From positions 1,178,001 to 1,242,000 of the forward strand of contig NZ_CP114176.1 in assembly GCF_027186265.1 (NCBI RefSeq): a DNA stretch of 64,000 nt. The letters are read 5' to 3'. Under the pieces are notes generated by a model. The model saw only the letters and a program-made list of their open reading frames with translations, did not search any database and was not told the DNA's origin. Source of the DNA: Lentibacillus daqui (GTDB lineage: Bacteria > Bacillota > Bacilli > Bacillales > Amphibacillaceae). Positions within the stretch are counted from its first letter, which is position 1. Every line of letters starts with the position of its first letter. Made by a program: the position numbers and the translations under genes. Positions 8,919 through 17,154 of the stretch are shown here, piece by piece.

Positions 8919-8958
8919 GAAAGAGGGAAAGTAACAGATCCCCCTCTTTTCAATTTTC
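8919..8958. terminator. Bidirectional terminator, flavodoxin/C39 peptidase
   Basis: AAAGAGGG (8920-8927) pairs with CCCTCTTT (8942-8949). T-rich tails exist on both strands, fitting the convergent flavodoxin and peptidase genes. Confidence 0.7.
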
Positions 8959-8960
8959 TA

Positions 8961-9578
8961 TCATTCGGATTTGTCTACGTCTACCGTAACCGCACGTTTT
9001 TTCATGGAGGCCCAATTATGCTCGAATATATGTCTATCATAATGTTCTTCTTTTCCAGTATAAGGATCATTCACAATGACATGGTCACCATCAATCCCAA
9101 TAATAACAACCGCATGTTCATTACAGTACCAGTCAATGGTGTTGCCAGCCGGATCTTGCCATGATTTACTATGATAGGTTTCATTCTGATTAATGGTGGT
9201 CCAGGCCATCACTGGTGTCCCGGAGCGTACAACGTTCAGTAGTACCTCAAAGTCCTGCCCCGTTAAGTCAACGCCTTTCCCTGGCAGAAAGTGATCAATA
9301 GTTTCCAGAATCGGTTTTTCAAAAACTCCAAAACTACCATCATCGGTATATGGATCACCAACAAATTGGTCGTTGGGGTTAGCCCCATACCATGTTCCGT
9401 CCACAAACCTGACTTTTTCACCCTTTGAAAGCTTCTCGACTACTGCAAATTTACTGACCGTTTTTCCTGCCCAGGTGAGCAACATGGCTAAAGATGTTGC
9501 TTCACAACCGGTGGGTAATTCCGGGTGTTGATTAATAGTCGGAACACCATCAATTTTGCATTTATGTTTATTTTCCAC
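8961..9578 (-). CDS. C39-like cysteine peptidase family protein
   Basis: A 205-aa protein of the C39-like peptidase family (YvpB-like). The presumed catalytic triad is visible: Cys in PTGCEATSLAMLL (about residue 24), His in NEHAVVIIGID, and Asp in VIVNDPYTGKEEHY. No signal peptide or membrane segment is seen, so it is either cytoplasmic or the start is further from a signal than usual. The start is GTG 9578 with AAAGGAG nine bases upstream. It is a single gene convergent with flavodoxin. Substrate unknown; family members have been linked to peptide processing, but that is not shown here. Confidence 0.82.
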   Translation of the reverse strand: MENKHKCKIDGVPTINQHPELPTGCEATSLAMLLTWAGKTVSKFAVVEKLSKGEKVRFVDGTWYGANPNDQFVGDPYTDDGSFGVFEKPILETIDHFLPGKGVDLTGQDFEVLLNVVRSGTPVMAWTTINQNETYHSKSWQDPAGNTIDWYCNEHAVVIIGIDGDHVIVNDPYTGKEEHYDRHIFEHNWASMKKRAVTVDVDKSE

Positions 9579-9876
9579 CTTATCAAACTCCTTTCATAAT
9601 TATTATACAATATTGGAAGGCGAGTTGTCTGTCCCGCAAGTTACTTTCCGAAAACACATACGTCAGCCTGGTTAAAATATTGGGAAAGACATAAACGAAC
9701 AAAATACCCATTCTTGTATTGACGGGGATTTGCTTACAGGAATGCGGCGTAATCATGTCAAGATGGTTGATGCCCGTCAGCCTAGATAAAAATACCCAGA
9801 TCCGGATTCGTTCCAATGGCACTTGTGAAGGGTATAGTGGCATGATAATTTAAACTTGTTGAGGAGGCGGGGCACG
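9579..9876. other. Intergenic region, no clear gene
   Basis: About 300 bp without a supported gene. It holds a 7-bp inverted repeat TGACGGG/CCCGTCA (about 9719-9781) and an ATACCC/GGGTAT pair around 9788-9833. One plus frame reads GKDINEQNTHSC then IDGDLLTGMRRNHVKM before a stop near 9785, which looks protein-like but has no start or ribosome site; it may be a gene relic. Confidence 0.3.
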
Positions 9877-10104
9877 TTGGACAAGAAAATGATAGACAGC
9901 TTATTGCAGACCATCACGGATATGACGGACGAGGTAGAGGATATACAGTCAAGCGGGTATCTTCTTAATGAATTCGTTACCGATATAGAAACAAAAATCA
10001 ACGAAACAGGCCATGGATTAACAGGATTGCAGCGTGATATCCGTGAAATTGATCAAAGTGCTGCCAAAGTGGTCGATAAAATTTTGGAAAAGAAAAACCA
10101 ATGA
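9877..10104 (+). CDS. Small hypothetical coiled-coil protein, 75 aa
   Basis: A 75-aa acidic, helical protein beginning (M)DKKMIDSLLQTITDMTDEV. The heptad-like spacing of hydrophobic residues through DIETKINETGHGLTGLQRDIREID suggests a coiled coil. The TTG at 9877 is preferred because GAGGAGG (9861-9867) lies nine bases ahead; ATG 9889 is an alternative. It is not recognised as a known family and has no membrane segment or signal peptide. It precedes a DMT transporter gene by 100 bp and a weak hairpin. Confidence 0.6.
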   Translation: MDKKMIDSLLQTITDMTDEVEDIQSSGYLLNEFVTDIETKINETGHGLTGLQRDIREIDQSAAKVVDKILEKKNQ

Positions 10105-10204
10105 CGTAAAGCAAATTAAAGCGTGCACAAGCAGGCTTATTTTTTTTGCGTGAATTTTTTGGTATGCTTTTAGATATATTTGTGTTTTCGAGTGGAGGAA
10201 GACT

Positions 10205-11158
10205 ATGAAAAAATCAAGTAATTCATTTACGATACTACTCCAAAAAAATAAGGGACTCATGTGGCTGCTGATTTTGACGATTACACTCCTTTGGGGCTAT
10301 GCATGGGTGTTAATGAAAGAAGTACTTGCATATATGGGACCGTTTACTTTTTCCTCCTTTCGATTTGCAACAGGGTCGATCGCGTTGCTATTGATTGTAT
10401 GGCTGTCCAAAAAACGATTTCCGCTCAAACGATATTGGAAACCGTTATTAGTACAAGGAATCTTGCAAACATCCATTGTTTTTCTCCTCGTTATGTATGG
10501 ACTCCGGTTTGTGGATGCAGGGAAATCCTCGGTACTATTATATTCGATGCCAATGTGGAGCAGTTTATTGGCCGGAAAATTCCTCGGTGAAAAATTGACA
10601 TCAGCAAAATGGGTCGGTTTACTGATTGGGATGGTTGGGCTTTTAACTATTTTGGGCTGGGACATATGGATTGGTCAAAGCATAAAGGTTCTTTTTGGGG
10701 AGTTGCTTATCATTATTGCTGCCATATCCTGGGGTGTCTCAAATGTTTATTTTCGTAGGAAACTTCAGCATTTGCCAAAATTGGAAACCAACGCTTATCA
10801 AATGCTGTTTGGTACAATCGTCATGATTATTGTCACGTGTCTCATGGAGTGGGGAGAACCAATTGATTTAAACGTACATAGTATCTACTATATTTTGTTT
10901 ACTGGTATTCTGGCATCTGCGTTATGTTTTACAGTTTGGTTCCTCATTTTAAGTTTAATAGATATGGTGACCGCAACGATTTCCACACTGCTGGTCCCGG
11001 TTTTTGGCTTGTTGTTCAGCAGTTTGATTATTGACGAGAAACTATCTGTTGGTGTTTTAACTGGCTCAGGCTTGATTATATTCGGGATTATTGTTGCACA
11101 GGTGACGAGGAAAGAAAAAGCACAGAGAGATAAGGCAGATGTCCAGCAAGGCAGGTAA
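10205..11158 (+). CDS. DMT superfamily transporter (EamA family)
   Basis: A 317-aa membrane protein with ten predicted helices made of two EamA repeats. The first begins LLILTITLLWGYAWVLMKEV with the conserved SSFRFATGSIALLL; the second begins LFGELLIIIAAISWGVSNVY and ends with ISTLLVPVFGLLFSSLIIDE. These proteins export or import amino acids and other metabolites; the substrate is not predictable. The start ATG 10205 follows GTGGAGGAAGACT. It stands as its own unit closed by a long hairpin. Confidence 0.87.
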   Translation: MKKSSNSFTILLQKNKGLMWLLILTITLLWGYAWVLMKEVLAYMGPFTFSSFRFATGSIALLLIVWLSKKRFPLKRYWKPLLVQGILQTSIVFLLVMYGLRFVDAGKSSVLLYSMPMWSSLLAGKFLGEKLTSAKWVGLLIGMVGLLTILGWDIWIGQSIKVLFGELLIIIAAISWGVSNVYFRRKLQHLPKLETNAYQMLFGTIVMIIVTCLMEWGEPIDLNVHSIYYILFTGILASALCFTVWFLILSLIDMVTATISTLLVPVFGLLFSSLIIDEKLSVGVLTGSGLIIFGIIVAQVTRKEKAQRDKADVQQGR

Positions 11159-11160
11159 AA

Positions 11161-11198
11161 TTCAAAACCCTCACATTATCGTTTGTGAGGGTTTTGAA
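11161..11198. terminator. Bidirectional terminator DMT/AtoE
   Basis: A perfect 14-bp stem, TTCAAAACCCTCAC with GTGAGGGTTTTGAA, sits between the convergent DMT and AtoE-type genes. The A/T ends supply a U-tract in both directions. Confidence 0.85.
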
Positions 11199-11217
11199 GG
11201 TTGTTACTTGTTACTCG

Positions 11218-12552
11218 CTAAAAGAACAGTAGACCAATAGCGATTGGGAAGAAACTGTAGATTAGGATCAAGACACAAAAGCCCATGATATCGCGAACTT
11301 TCAAACCGGCAATCGCTAGTAACGGCAATGCCCAAAATGGCTGAATCATATTGGTCCATGCATCTCCCCATGCAACAGCCATCGCAGTTTTCGCCGTATC
11401 TGCACCAATTTCCAGTGCAGCCGGTACCATAATTGGTCCTTGAACTGCCCATTGCCCGCCACCGGAAGGAACAAAGAAATTGATGATACCGGCACTAATA
11501 AAGGTAAACAATGGCAGAGTTGTTTCATTGGAAATACTGACAAACCATAAAGACATTTGTTCCGATAATCCGGATGCGACCATCATACCCATAATGCCGG
11601 CATAAAAAGGAAATTGAATAATGATCCCGCCGGCATTTTTCACCGCACTGGTAACACTGTTCAAAAACCGGCGTGGTGTTTGGTGAAAAATAATTCCCAA
11701 GAACAGGAAGGTAAAGTTAACAATGTTGATATTTAAATCAAAACCATTTTTGAAAAAGAAGTAAATAACGAAACAAAGTCCCAGAATACCTGTGAGATAG
11801 GAAACGATCCGGCTGTTTTCCAGTCGTTCTGCGGGTGTCAATTTTTCGATATCCACGCTATCTTCCGCTTCATTTTCAGTCATAGATTCCGACTTCCATG
11901 ATGTTGCATCAGTATTTTGCAATGGTCCTCTCGACTTTATCAAAAACCGGTTAAAAAATGGTAAGGTAAACAATAGCACCAAAACGATAAAAATATTAAA
12001 CCAACTGAACAATGTTTCGGTTACAGGAATAATACCAATAGAATCTTCCAGAAAATGTCCCGGGGTTGCGATTAATAGCGGAATGGAACCGGATAATCCG
12101 CCATGCCACAGAAGAAATCCACTATATGCACTTGCCATCAGTACCCGATAATCCACTGTCGGAACGCGTTTTGCGAGATGAATAGCGTATAATGCACCAA
12201 CAACCAATCCAAATCCGTAATTGATTAAACAAGCGATGGAGGCAATAAAGGTAACCGCCAAAATAGCTTGTTCAGGCGTATTTGCCAGCTGGCTTAATTT
12301 GGCCAGCAGCTTTTTGATGATTGGTGTGCTAGCTAGAATGTAGCCTGTTACTACAATTAAGGACATTTGCATGGCGAAATCAAGTAAATCCCAGAACCCG
12401 GATCCCCAGTAATCAATCATCTGGATTGGTGAACTGCCGGTAAAAATGATACCCAATACAAAAACAGCAAACGTTAAAATGATCGCAAATAAAAACGCAT
12501 CAGGCAAAAAGCGCTGTACCATCCGATCGAAAAAAATTGTGATTGACCGCAT
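11218..12552 (-). CDS. AtoE-type short-chain fatty acid transporter
   Basis: A 444-aa integral membrane protein of the SCFA transporter (AtoE, DUF2074-like) family, with about ten to twelve helices. Typical motifs are LINYGFGLVVGALYAIHLAKR, SGFLLWHGGLSGSIPLLIATPGH and the C-terminal FFVPSGGGQWAVQGPI followed by AWGDAWTNMIQPFWALPLL. A charged cytoplasmic loop occupies about residues 210-245. AtoE relatives import short-chain fatty acids; the position divergent from phnX suggests a C2 acid or aldehyde-derived product, or an unrecognised phosphonate, as cargo. The start ATG 12552 follows GGAGGGGAAATTT. Confidence 0.85.
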   Translation of the reverse strand: MRSITIFFDRMVQRFLPDAFLFAIILTFAVFVLGIIFTGSSPIQMIDYWGSGFWDLLDFAMQMSLIVVTGYILASTPIIKKLLAKLSQLANTPEQAILAVTFIASIACLINYGFGLVVGALYAIHLAKRVPTVDYRVLMASAYSGFLLWHGGLSGSIPLLIATPGHFLEDSIGIIPVTETLFSWFNIFIVLVLLFTLPFFNRFLIKSRGPLQNTDATSWKSESMTENEAEDSVDIEKLTPAERLENSRIVSYLTGILGLCFVIYFFFKNGFDLNINIVNFTFLFLGIIFHQTPRRFLNSVTSAVKNAGGIIIQFPFYAGIMGMMVASGLSEQMSLWFVSISNETTLPLFTFISAGIINFFVPSGGGQWAVQGPIMVPAALEIGADTAKTAMAVAWGDAWTNMIQPFWALPLLAIAGLKVRDIMGFCVLILIYSFFPIAIGLLFF

Positions 12553-12655
12553 AAATTTCCCCTCCTTTTTATGAAATCGGTTTCTAATTATATATTACCA
12601 AATGGTTTTTAAAATGGGTATATAATTTATTTTTATTAATTTTAAAATGGAATAT

Positions 12656-12728
12656 ATTAATCCAAACATTTACAAAATACTGTGATTCATTATATTATAA
12701 AGGTGGATGAAAATCGCTTTGGATTAAT
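12656..12728. promoter_or_regulatory. Inverted repeat flanking phnX promoter
   Basis: ATTAATCCAAA (12656-12666) and its exact reverse complement TTTGGATTAAT (12718-12728) lie 51 bp apart. They bracket TATATTATAAAGG, a probable -10/leader, in the AtoE-phnX divergent region. They may be paired operators for the GntR regulator downstream. Confidence 0.45.
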
Positions 12729-12754
12729 TATGAAATGACAAAGGTGGAATCTGG

Positions 12755-13579
12755 ATGAATGATCAATCTCTGCAACATGTCAAGGCAGTATTTATGGATT
12801 GGGCAGGAACAATGGTTGATTATGGTTGTTTTTGTCCGCTGGATGTATTCTTGGAAGTCTTTAATAAAAAAGGTATTGAAGTTTCACATGAAGAGGCACG
12901 TGAACCAATGGGACTTCCTAAGCGGGATCATATTAAAAAAATTTGCGAAATGGATAGAATTGCAAATGCCTGGGAAAAGAAGTACGGGCGATTTCCCAAT
13001 GAAAAAGATGTGGATGGACTATATGCTGATTTTGAACCGGCTTTGTTGTCTATTTTACCAAGTTATAGCACACTTATTCCAGGTGCTGCTGAAACTGCCC
13101 AATGGTTACAAAAGAATGGAATTAAGATAGGATCAACAACAGGATACACAAGGGATATGATTGATATCGTGGTCCCGTCGGCAAAACAACAGGGATACGA
13201 TCCCGACTCAGTCGTTACATCTGATGAAGTTCCAGCCGGACGTCCAAACCCTTGGATGATTTTTCGTAACGCTATGAACCTAGGAGTCTACCCATTAAGT
13301 CATACGGTTAAAATTGGTGACACGTTAAATGATATAAACGAAGGAATAAATGCTGGAACGTGGGTTGTAGGGGTTGTAAAAGGAAGTAGCGAACTGGGCA
13401 TGACTGAAAAAGAGGTAAATGAATGCGATCCAGATATACTCCTGGAAAAAATGGAAGCGATTAAGAGGCGTTTCAAGGGAGCGGGTGCGGACTATGTTAT
13501 TGAATCAATTGGGCAATTGAAAGAGGTAATTCCCAAAATCGATCTCCAAATATCTCAATTAGAAAGGGAATTTGTATAA
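12755..13579 (+). CDS. phnX: Phosphonoacetaldehyde hydrolase
   Basis: A 274-aa HAD-superfamily phosphonatase that cleaves phosphonoacetaldehyde to acetaldehyde and phosphate. The nucleophile lies in VFMDWAGTMVDYG (Asp15) and the Schiff-base lysine in PMGLPKRDHIK (Lys56). STTGYTRDM, PAGRPNPWM and VKIGDTLNDINEG are the remaining HAD motifs and the substrate-specificity region. The start ATG 12755 follows AAAGGTGG. It lies next to a GntR regulator. The usual partner PhnW is not adjacent; the class III aminotransferase 1.2 kb downstream could supply phosphonoacetaldehyde from 2-aminoethylphosphonate. Confidence 0.92.
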   Translation: MNDQSLQHVKAVFMDWAGTMVDYGCFCPLDVFLEVFNKKGIEVSHEEAREPMGLPKRDHIKKICEMDRIANAWEKKYGRFPNEKDVDGLYADFEPALLSILPSYSTLIPGAAETAQWLQKNGIKIGSTTGYTRDMIDIVVPSAKQQGYDPDSVVTSDEVPAGRPNPWMIFRNAMNLGVYPLSHTVKIGDTLNDINEGINAGTWVVGVVKGSSELGMTEKEVNECDPDILLEKMEAIKRRFKGAGADYVIESIGQLKEVIPKIDLQISQLEREFV

Positions 13580-13636
13580 AGTATTTGGACTCTCTGGAAC
13601 CCCAAAGATTAAACAACCTGTAGAGAGGGGGATATC

Positions 13637-14359
13637 ATGCAACTCGACTATTCAAATTCCATCCCATTGCATATTCAATTGAAAAAAATAATTGAAGCTC
13701 AAGTGACGGAGGGAGTGCTATCTGAACAAATTCCAAGCGAACGACAGTTTATGGAAGATTATAATATTAGTCGCAGTACGGTTCGTGAGGCGATTAATTT
13801 GTTGGTCAGAGAAGGTATATTAGAAAAACGACATGGGAAAGGGACCTTTGTTTCGCTAAAACCGATTCATGATTGGTTGGGAAATTTAAGTAGTACGACG
13901 GAAACAATCCGCAATATGGGTATGAAGCCGGGGGCAAAACTTATCACACATTATCGCACTACACCATCTGGCTACATACGGGAGATGACCGGCTTTACCG
14001 AAGCATACTTTATCAAACGAATTCGCTATGCAGACGATATTGCTATTGGTGTGGAACGACATTATTATCCGGTGCCAATCGGGGAGCGGTTAGCTCAGTA
14101 TGATCTTGATAATGCCACACTTTATGACTTGATTGAAAACGAGCTCGGTATTCAGTTTGCTGAGGCGAATCAAACGATATCCAGTGGCCCATTATTAGTA
14201 GAAGATCAAGAGTATTTAGGGGCTTCAGCCAATCAACATGTGTTAATTGCGGAACGGATTATTAAAGATCAGGCAGGTAATGTTATCGAAATGGAAGAGG
14301 CGTTCTACCGCAGTGATATGTACAACTTTAAAATTAACTTATCACGAAAATTTGGCTAA
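13637..14359 (+). CDS. GntR/HutC-family regulator with UTRA domain
   Basis: A 240-aa transcription factor. The N-terminal winged helix is typical of GntR (QIPSERQFMEDYNISRSTVREAINLL), and the C-terminal UTRA effector domain spans about residues 90-235 (ending MEEAFYRSDMYNFKINL). UTRA regulators of this HutC/PhnF branch bind pathway metabolites. It follows phnX by 57 bp with its own ribosome site GAGAGGGGGATATC, so it most likely controls phnX and perhaps the adjacent transporter or aminotransferase. The ligand is not determined; an aminoethylphosphonate-, phosphonoacetaldehyde- or taurine-like molecule is the inference. Confidence 0.87.
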   Translation: MQLDYSNSIPLHIQLKKIIEAQVTEGVLSEQIPSERQFMEDYNISRSTVREAINLLVREGILEKRHGKGTFVSLKPIHDWLGNLSSTTETIRNMGMKPGAKLITHYRTTPSGYIREMTGFTEAYFIKRIRYADDIAIGVERHYYPVPIGERLAQYDLDNATLYDLIENELGIQFAEANQTISSGPLLVEDQEYLGASANQHVLIAERIIKDQAGNVIEMEEAFYRSDMYNFKINLSRKFG

Positions 14360-14764
14360 ACGGGCTGTAATCATTTATAAATAGGTTAAATAAAACTTAT
14401 TGTGTTTTTAAATATCAAAATTTAATAAAAACATTGAAATTTACCCGTGAGTTAGAATATACTAATTATAAACCTAATTCAACTGGTACGGACGTCACGA
14501 TCTTGAGCAACGTCTTGCAGTAGTTATTTTTTGAGTTGGGAGTAATTATAGCGGGCATTGAGGTCTTACACAAAATTAAGAGGAAGAAAAACAGTCGGGA
14601 ATGTAAGCGATTTCCCGGGGCTGTAAATATCGAGGTGTTTGCATGAACGGTAACTGCCTTTGATGAAGGTTGATTTATAGGTACCAACGAGCACACTGAA
14701 GAGGGTACTTTTTAGGGTGCTCGCCCATAATATGTATCTACTATTTTCGAATGGAGGCATTGAT
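14360..14764 (+). other. Long structured leader before aminotransferase gene
   Basis: A 405-bp gap without a gene. Its last 300 bp are richer in G/C than usual and hold hairpins. One is an 11-bp stem with a 2-nt bulge (14591-14601 with 14612-14624). The second is CGAGCAC/GTGCTCG (14688-14694 with 14717-14723). GTACC (14681-14685) can pair with GGTAC (14703-14707), which crosses the second stem and so forms a possible pseudoknot or an alternative fold. The ribosome site GGAGG (14753-14757) follows. No known riboswitch core was recognised. Confidence 0.4.
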
Positions 14765-16120
14765 ATGAAGACTGAAGTGGAAAAACATGCTGTATCAGAA
14801 CAAACAACATCACATTTGTGGAATGCTATGCATAAATACAATCCGGATGCTCAGGATATGATGGCGGTATCCGGTAAAGGGTCATGGTTTAAAGATGAGA
14901 ATGGCAAAGAGTATCTCGACGGTGTATCAGGATTATGGTGCTTAAATCTTGGCTACGGTCGGGAGGAGATTGCTGATGCAGCTGCAGAACAAATGAAGAA
15001 ACTGACTTATTTTCCATTAACTATGAATCACCCGCCTGCTGTTGAATTAGCTGGGAAGATCAGTCAGCTCTTGGATGCAGATTATCAAACATTTTTCTCA
15101 AATAGTGGTTCCGAGGCTAATGAGACAGCGTTTAAAATTGCCCGACAGTATCATAATCAGACCGGTAATCCTAGAAAGTATAAATTTATCTCGCGTTACC
15201 GGGCATACCACGGGTCAACCCTTGGTGCATTAAGTGCAACCGCACAAGCGAATCGACGTACGAAATATGATCCCGGCGCACCAGGTTTTTTACATGTTTA
15301 TCCACCCTATAGCTATCGCTCCGTTTTTGAAGGAAGTCCGGAAGAATCGGACTTGAAAGCAGCGCAAATGCTGGAAGAAATGATTAATTGGGAAGGGGAG
15401 GAAACGGTTGCAGCAGTGATTATGGAGCCGATTATCTCTGGTGGAGGAGTCCTTGTACCGTCACCGAAATATATCCAGCGTGTTGCTGAGATTTGTAAAG
15501 AGCATAACGTACTTCTAATTATGGATGAAGTTGTCGCCGGTTATGGTCGAACAGGAAAAATGTTTGGTTTCATGCATGCAGAGGGTGTTCAACCTGATAT
15601 TGTTACGATGGCTAAAGGTTTGACGAGCGGTTATTTACCACTGGGTGCAACATCAGTTAAAACGGAAATTTATGATGCCTTTAAAGAGGCGGGAAAAGAT
15701 AAACATTTCCGTCATGTTTCCACGTATGGAGGTCATCCGGCTGCATGTGCGGTTGCACTTAAAAACATTGAAATTATTGAGCGGGAACACATCGTGGAGC
15801 GTGTACAAAAACTTGGTGAAACCAAACTGGCTAAGCTTCATCAGTTGCAAGACCACGAAAATGTTGGTGAAGTTAGACAAAAAGGATTTTTAGTAGGAAT
15901 AGAAATGGTTACAGATAAACAGTCCAAAACACCAATTGATGAGGCAACAATGGGCGAAATCGTAGGGAGGTGTAAACAAAAAGGCCTGATCATCGGTAAA
16001 AATGGCGATACTGTACCAGGTCAAAACAATGTGATTATTATTGCACCGCCACTTTCTAGTACAGAAGAGGATTTGGATTTTGTTGTAGAGACGGTTGAGT
16101 CTGTTATTCGGAGTATCTAG
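14765..16120 (+). CDS. Class III aminotransferase, probable taurine:pyruvate type
   Basis: A 451-aa PLP-dependent fold-I class III aminotransferase. Conserved parts are FSNSGSEANETAFKIARQYH (PLP phosphate binding), RYRAYHGSTLGALSATAQ, LLIMDEVVAGYGRTGKMFG (PLP-ring Asp) and TMAKGLTSGYLPLGA with the Schiff-base lysine at about residue 284. The family covers taurine, beta-alanine and omega-amino acid transaminases. Together with xsc two genes on, taurine:pyruvate aminotransferase (Tpa, giving sulfoacetaldehyde and alanine) is the best reading; 2-aminoethylphosphonate is possible because of phnX. The ATG at 14765 follows GGAGG. The specific substrate rests on context. Confidence 0.8.
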   Translation: MKTEVEKHAVSEQTTSHLWNAMHKYNPDAQDMMAVSGKGSWFKDENGKEYLDGVSGLWCLNLGYGREEIADAAAEQMKKLTYFPLTMNHPPAVELAGKISQLLDADYQTFFSNSGSEANETAFKIARQYHNQTGNPRKYKFISRYRAYHGSTLGALSATAQANRRTKYDPGAPGFLHVYPPYSYRSVFEGSPEESDLKAAQMLEEMINWEGEETVAAVIMEPIISGGGVLVPSPKYIQRVAEICKEHNVLLIMDEVVAGYGRTGKMFGFMHAEGVQPDIVTMAKGLTSGYLPLGATSVKTEIYDAFKEAGKDKHFRHVSTYGGHPAACAVALKNIEIIEREHIVERVQKLGETKLAKLHQLQDHENVGEVRQKGFLVGIEMVTDKQSKTPIDEATMGEIVGRCKQKGLIIGKNGDTVPGQNNVIIIAPPLSSTEEDLDFVVETVESVIRSI

Positions 16121-16182
16121 ATTGTGAACTTCTACTTCCTTGGGAACAGGGGGAATGGAAGTTAGATGGGAAGGTAATAGAT

Positions 16183-17121
16183 TTGAATTATGAACGATTA
16201 AAAACGTTTATTGCTGTTGCCGAAAAAAAGAGCTTTTCAGAGGCCGCCAAAATTTTATATGTTACGCAACCAACGATAACATCACAGGTAAAGGCTTTGG
16301 AGGAGGAACTGAATACCAAGCTATTTGAACGAACAACGAAAAAGGTAGCGATGACGCAATCTGCACACATTTTATTGAAATTTGCCAAGGAGATTGTTCG
16401 TTTGAGTGACTCAGCCCAAAAAGAAATTTCACAAATGGAAAGTACAATAAATGGCGATTTGCGGGTGGGATGTAGTCTGACTGTTGGAGAATATATACTT
16501 CCAGAGTTTTTGAAGCGGTTCAAAGATGCATTTCCACATGTCCGAATGAGTGTGGAGATCGCCAATTCACATCATATTGTCGAGAATATAAAGGATCAGG
16601 TTATTGATGTGGGTTTAATCGAGACTCCGATTGAGGATCAAAAAATTGTGAGCGACCCTATCCTGGAGGATGAACTTGTTTTAATTACGAAACCGGATTA
16701 CTTTTCAAGTCATGAACTGCAAATTTCGCAGGAAAAATTAAGGGAAGTACCACTCATTATTCGTGAACAGGGGTCAGGAACCCGATCTGTTGTGGATCAT
16801 TATCTTAAACAGGCCGGGCTTTCGTTAGACGATTTGAATGTGGTGATGGAGCTTGGTAGTACCGAAGCAATTAAGTCAGCAGTAGAATCTGGATTAGGAG
16901 TCTCATTTATTTCCAAAAACACCATAAAAAAAGAGCAAAAGTTAAAATTACTGAAGACGTATCAGGTGAAAAATATCTCGTTTTACCGTTATTTTTATAT
17001 TGCCTTTCGAAAAGATCATGTTTTAAAAACAACAACGGAGTTATTTATCAAAGAACTGGGAGACATTATTCAGGAAAAGGAAGTAGGTAAGCTAATTCCG
17101 TTACCATCAAGCAATTGTTGA
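16183..17121 (+). CDS. LysR-family transcriptional regulator
   Basis: A 312-aa LysR-type regulator of the CysL/CysB-like branch. The N-terminal winged HTH is (M)NYERLKTFIAVAEKKSFSEAA followed by LYVTQPTITSQVKALEEEL; the periplasmic-binding-like effector domain runs from about residue 90 (RVGCSLTVGEYILPEF) to 295. The start is TTG 16183, with GGAAGG eight bases ahead. It lies between the aminotransferase and xsc in the same direction, 33 bp before xsc. It probably activates xsc and the aminotransferase in response to a sulfonate or its product. The ligand is inferred from position. Confidence 0.87.
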   Translation: MNYERLKTFIAVAEKKSFSEAAKILYVTQPTITSQVKALEEELNTKLFERTTKKVAMTQSAHILLKFAKEIVRLSDSAQKEISQMESTINGDLRVGCSLTVGEYILPEFLKRFKDAFPHVRMSVEIANSHHIVENIKDQVIDVGLIETPIEDQKIVSDPILEDELVLITKPDYFSSHELQISQEKLREVPLIIREQGSGTRSVVDHYLKQAGLSLDDLNVVMELGSTEAIKSAVESGLGVSFISKNTIKKEQKLKLLKTYQVKNISFYRYFYIAFRKDHVLKTTTELFIKELGDIIQEKEVGKLIPLPSSNC

Positions 17122-17154
17122 TGATAGATTGATAATTTTTAAGGAGGAATTCAA

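Noticed and set aside
8450..8953. 167-aa minus-strand frame opposite flavodoxin
   Set aside because: The His/Gln-rich product is the antisense of a flavodoxin with intact motifs and Fur control.
9583..9843. 86-aa minus-strand frame in the 9.6-9.8 kb gap
   Set aside because: No ribosome site and low-quality composition; the gap has a better explanation as structured or relic DNA.
14681..14723. T-box leader before the transaminase gene
   Set aside because: The T-box core GGGTGGNACCGCG and the AGTA/specifier features are absent; kept only as an unassigned structured leader.
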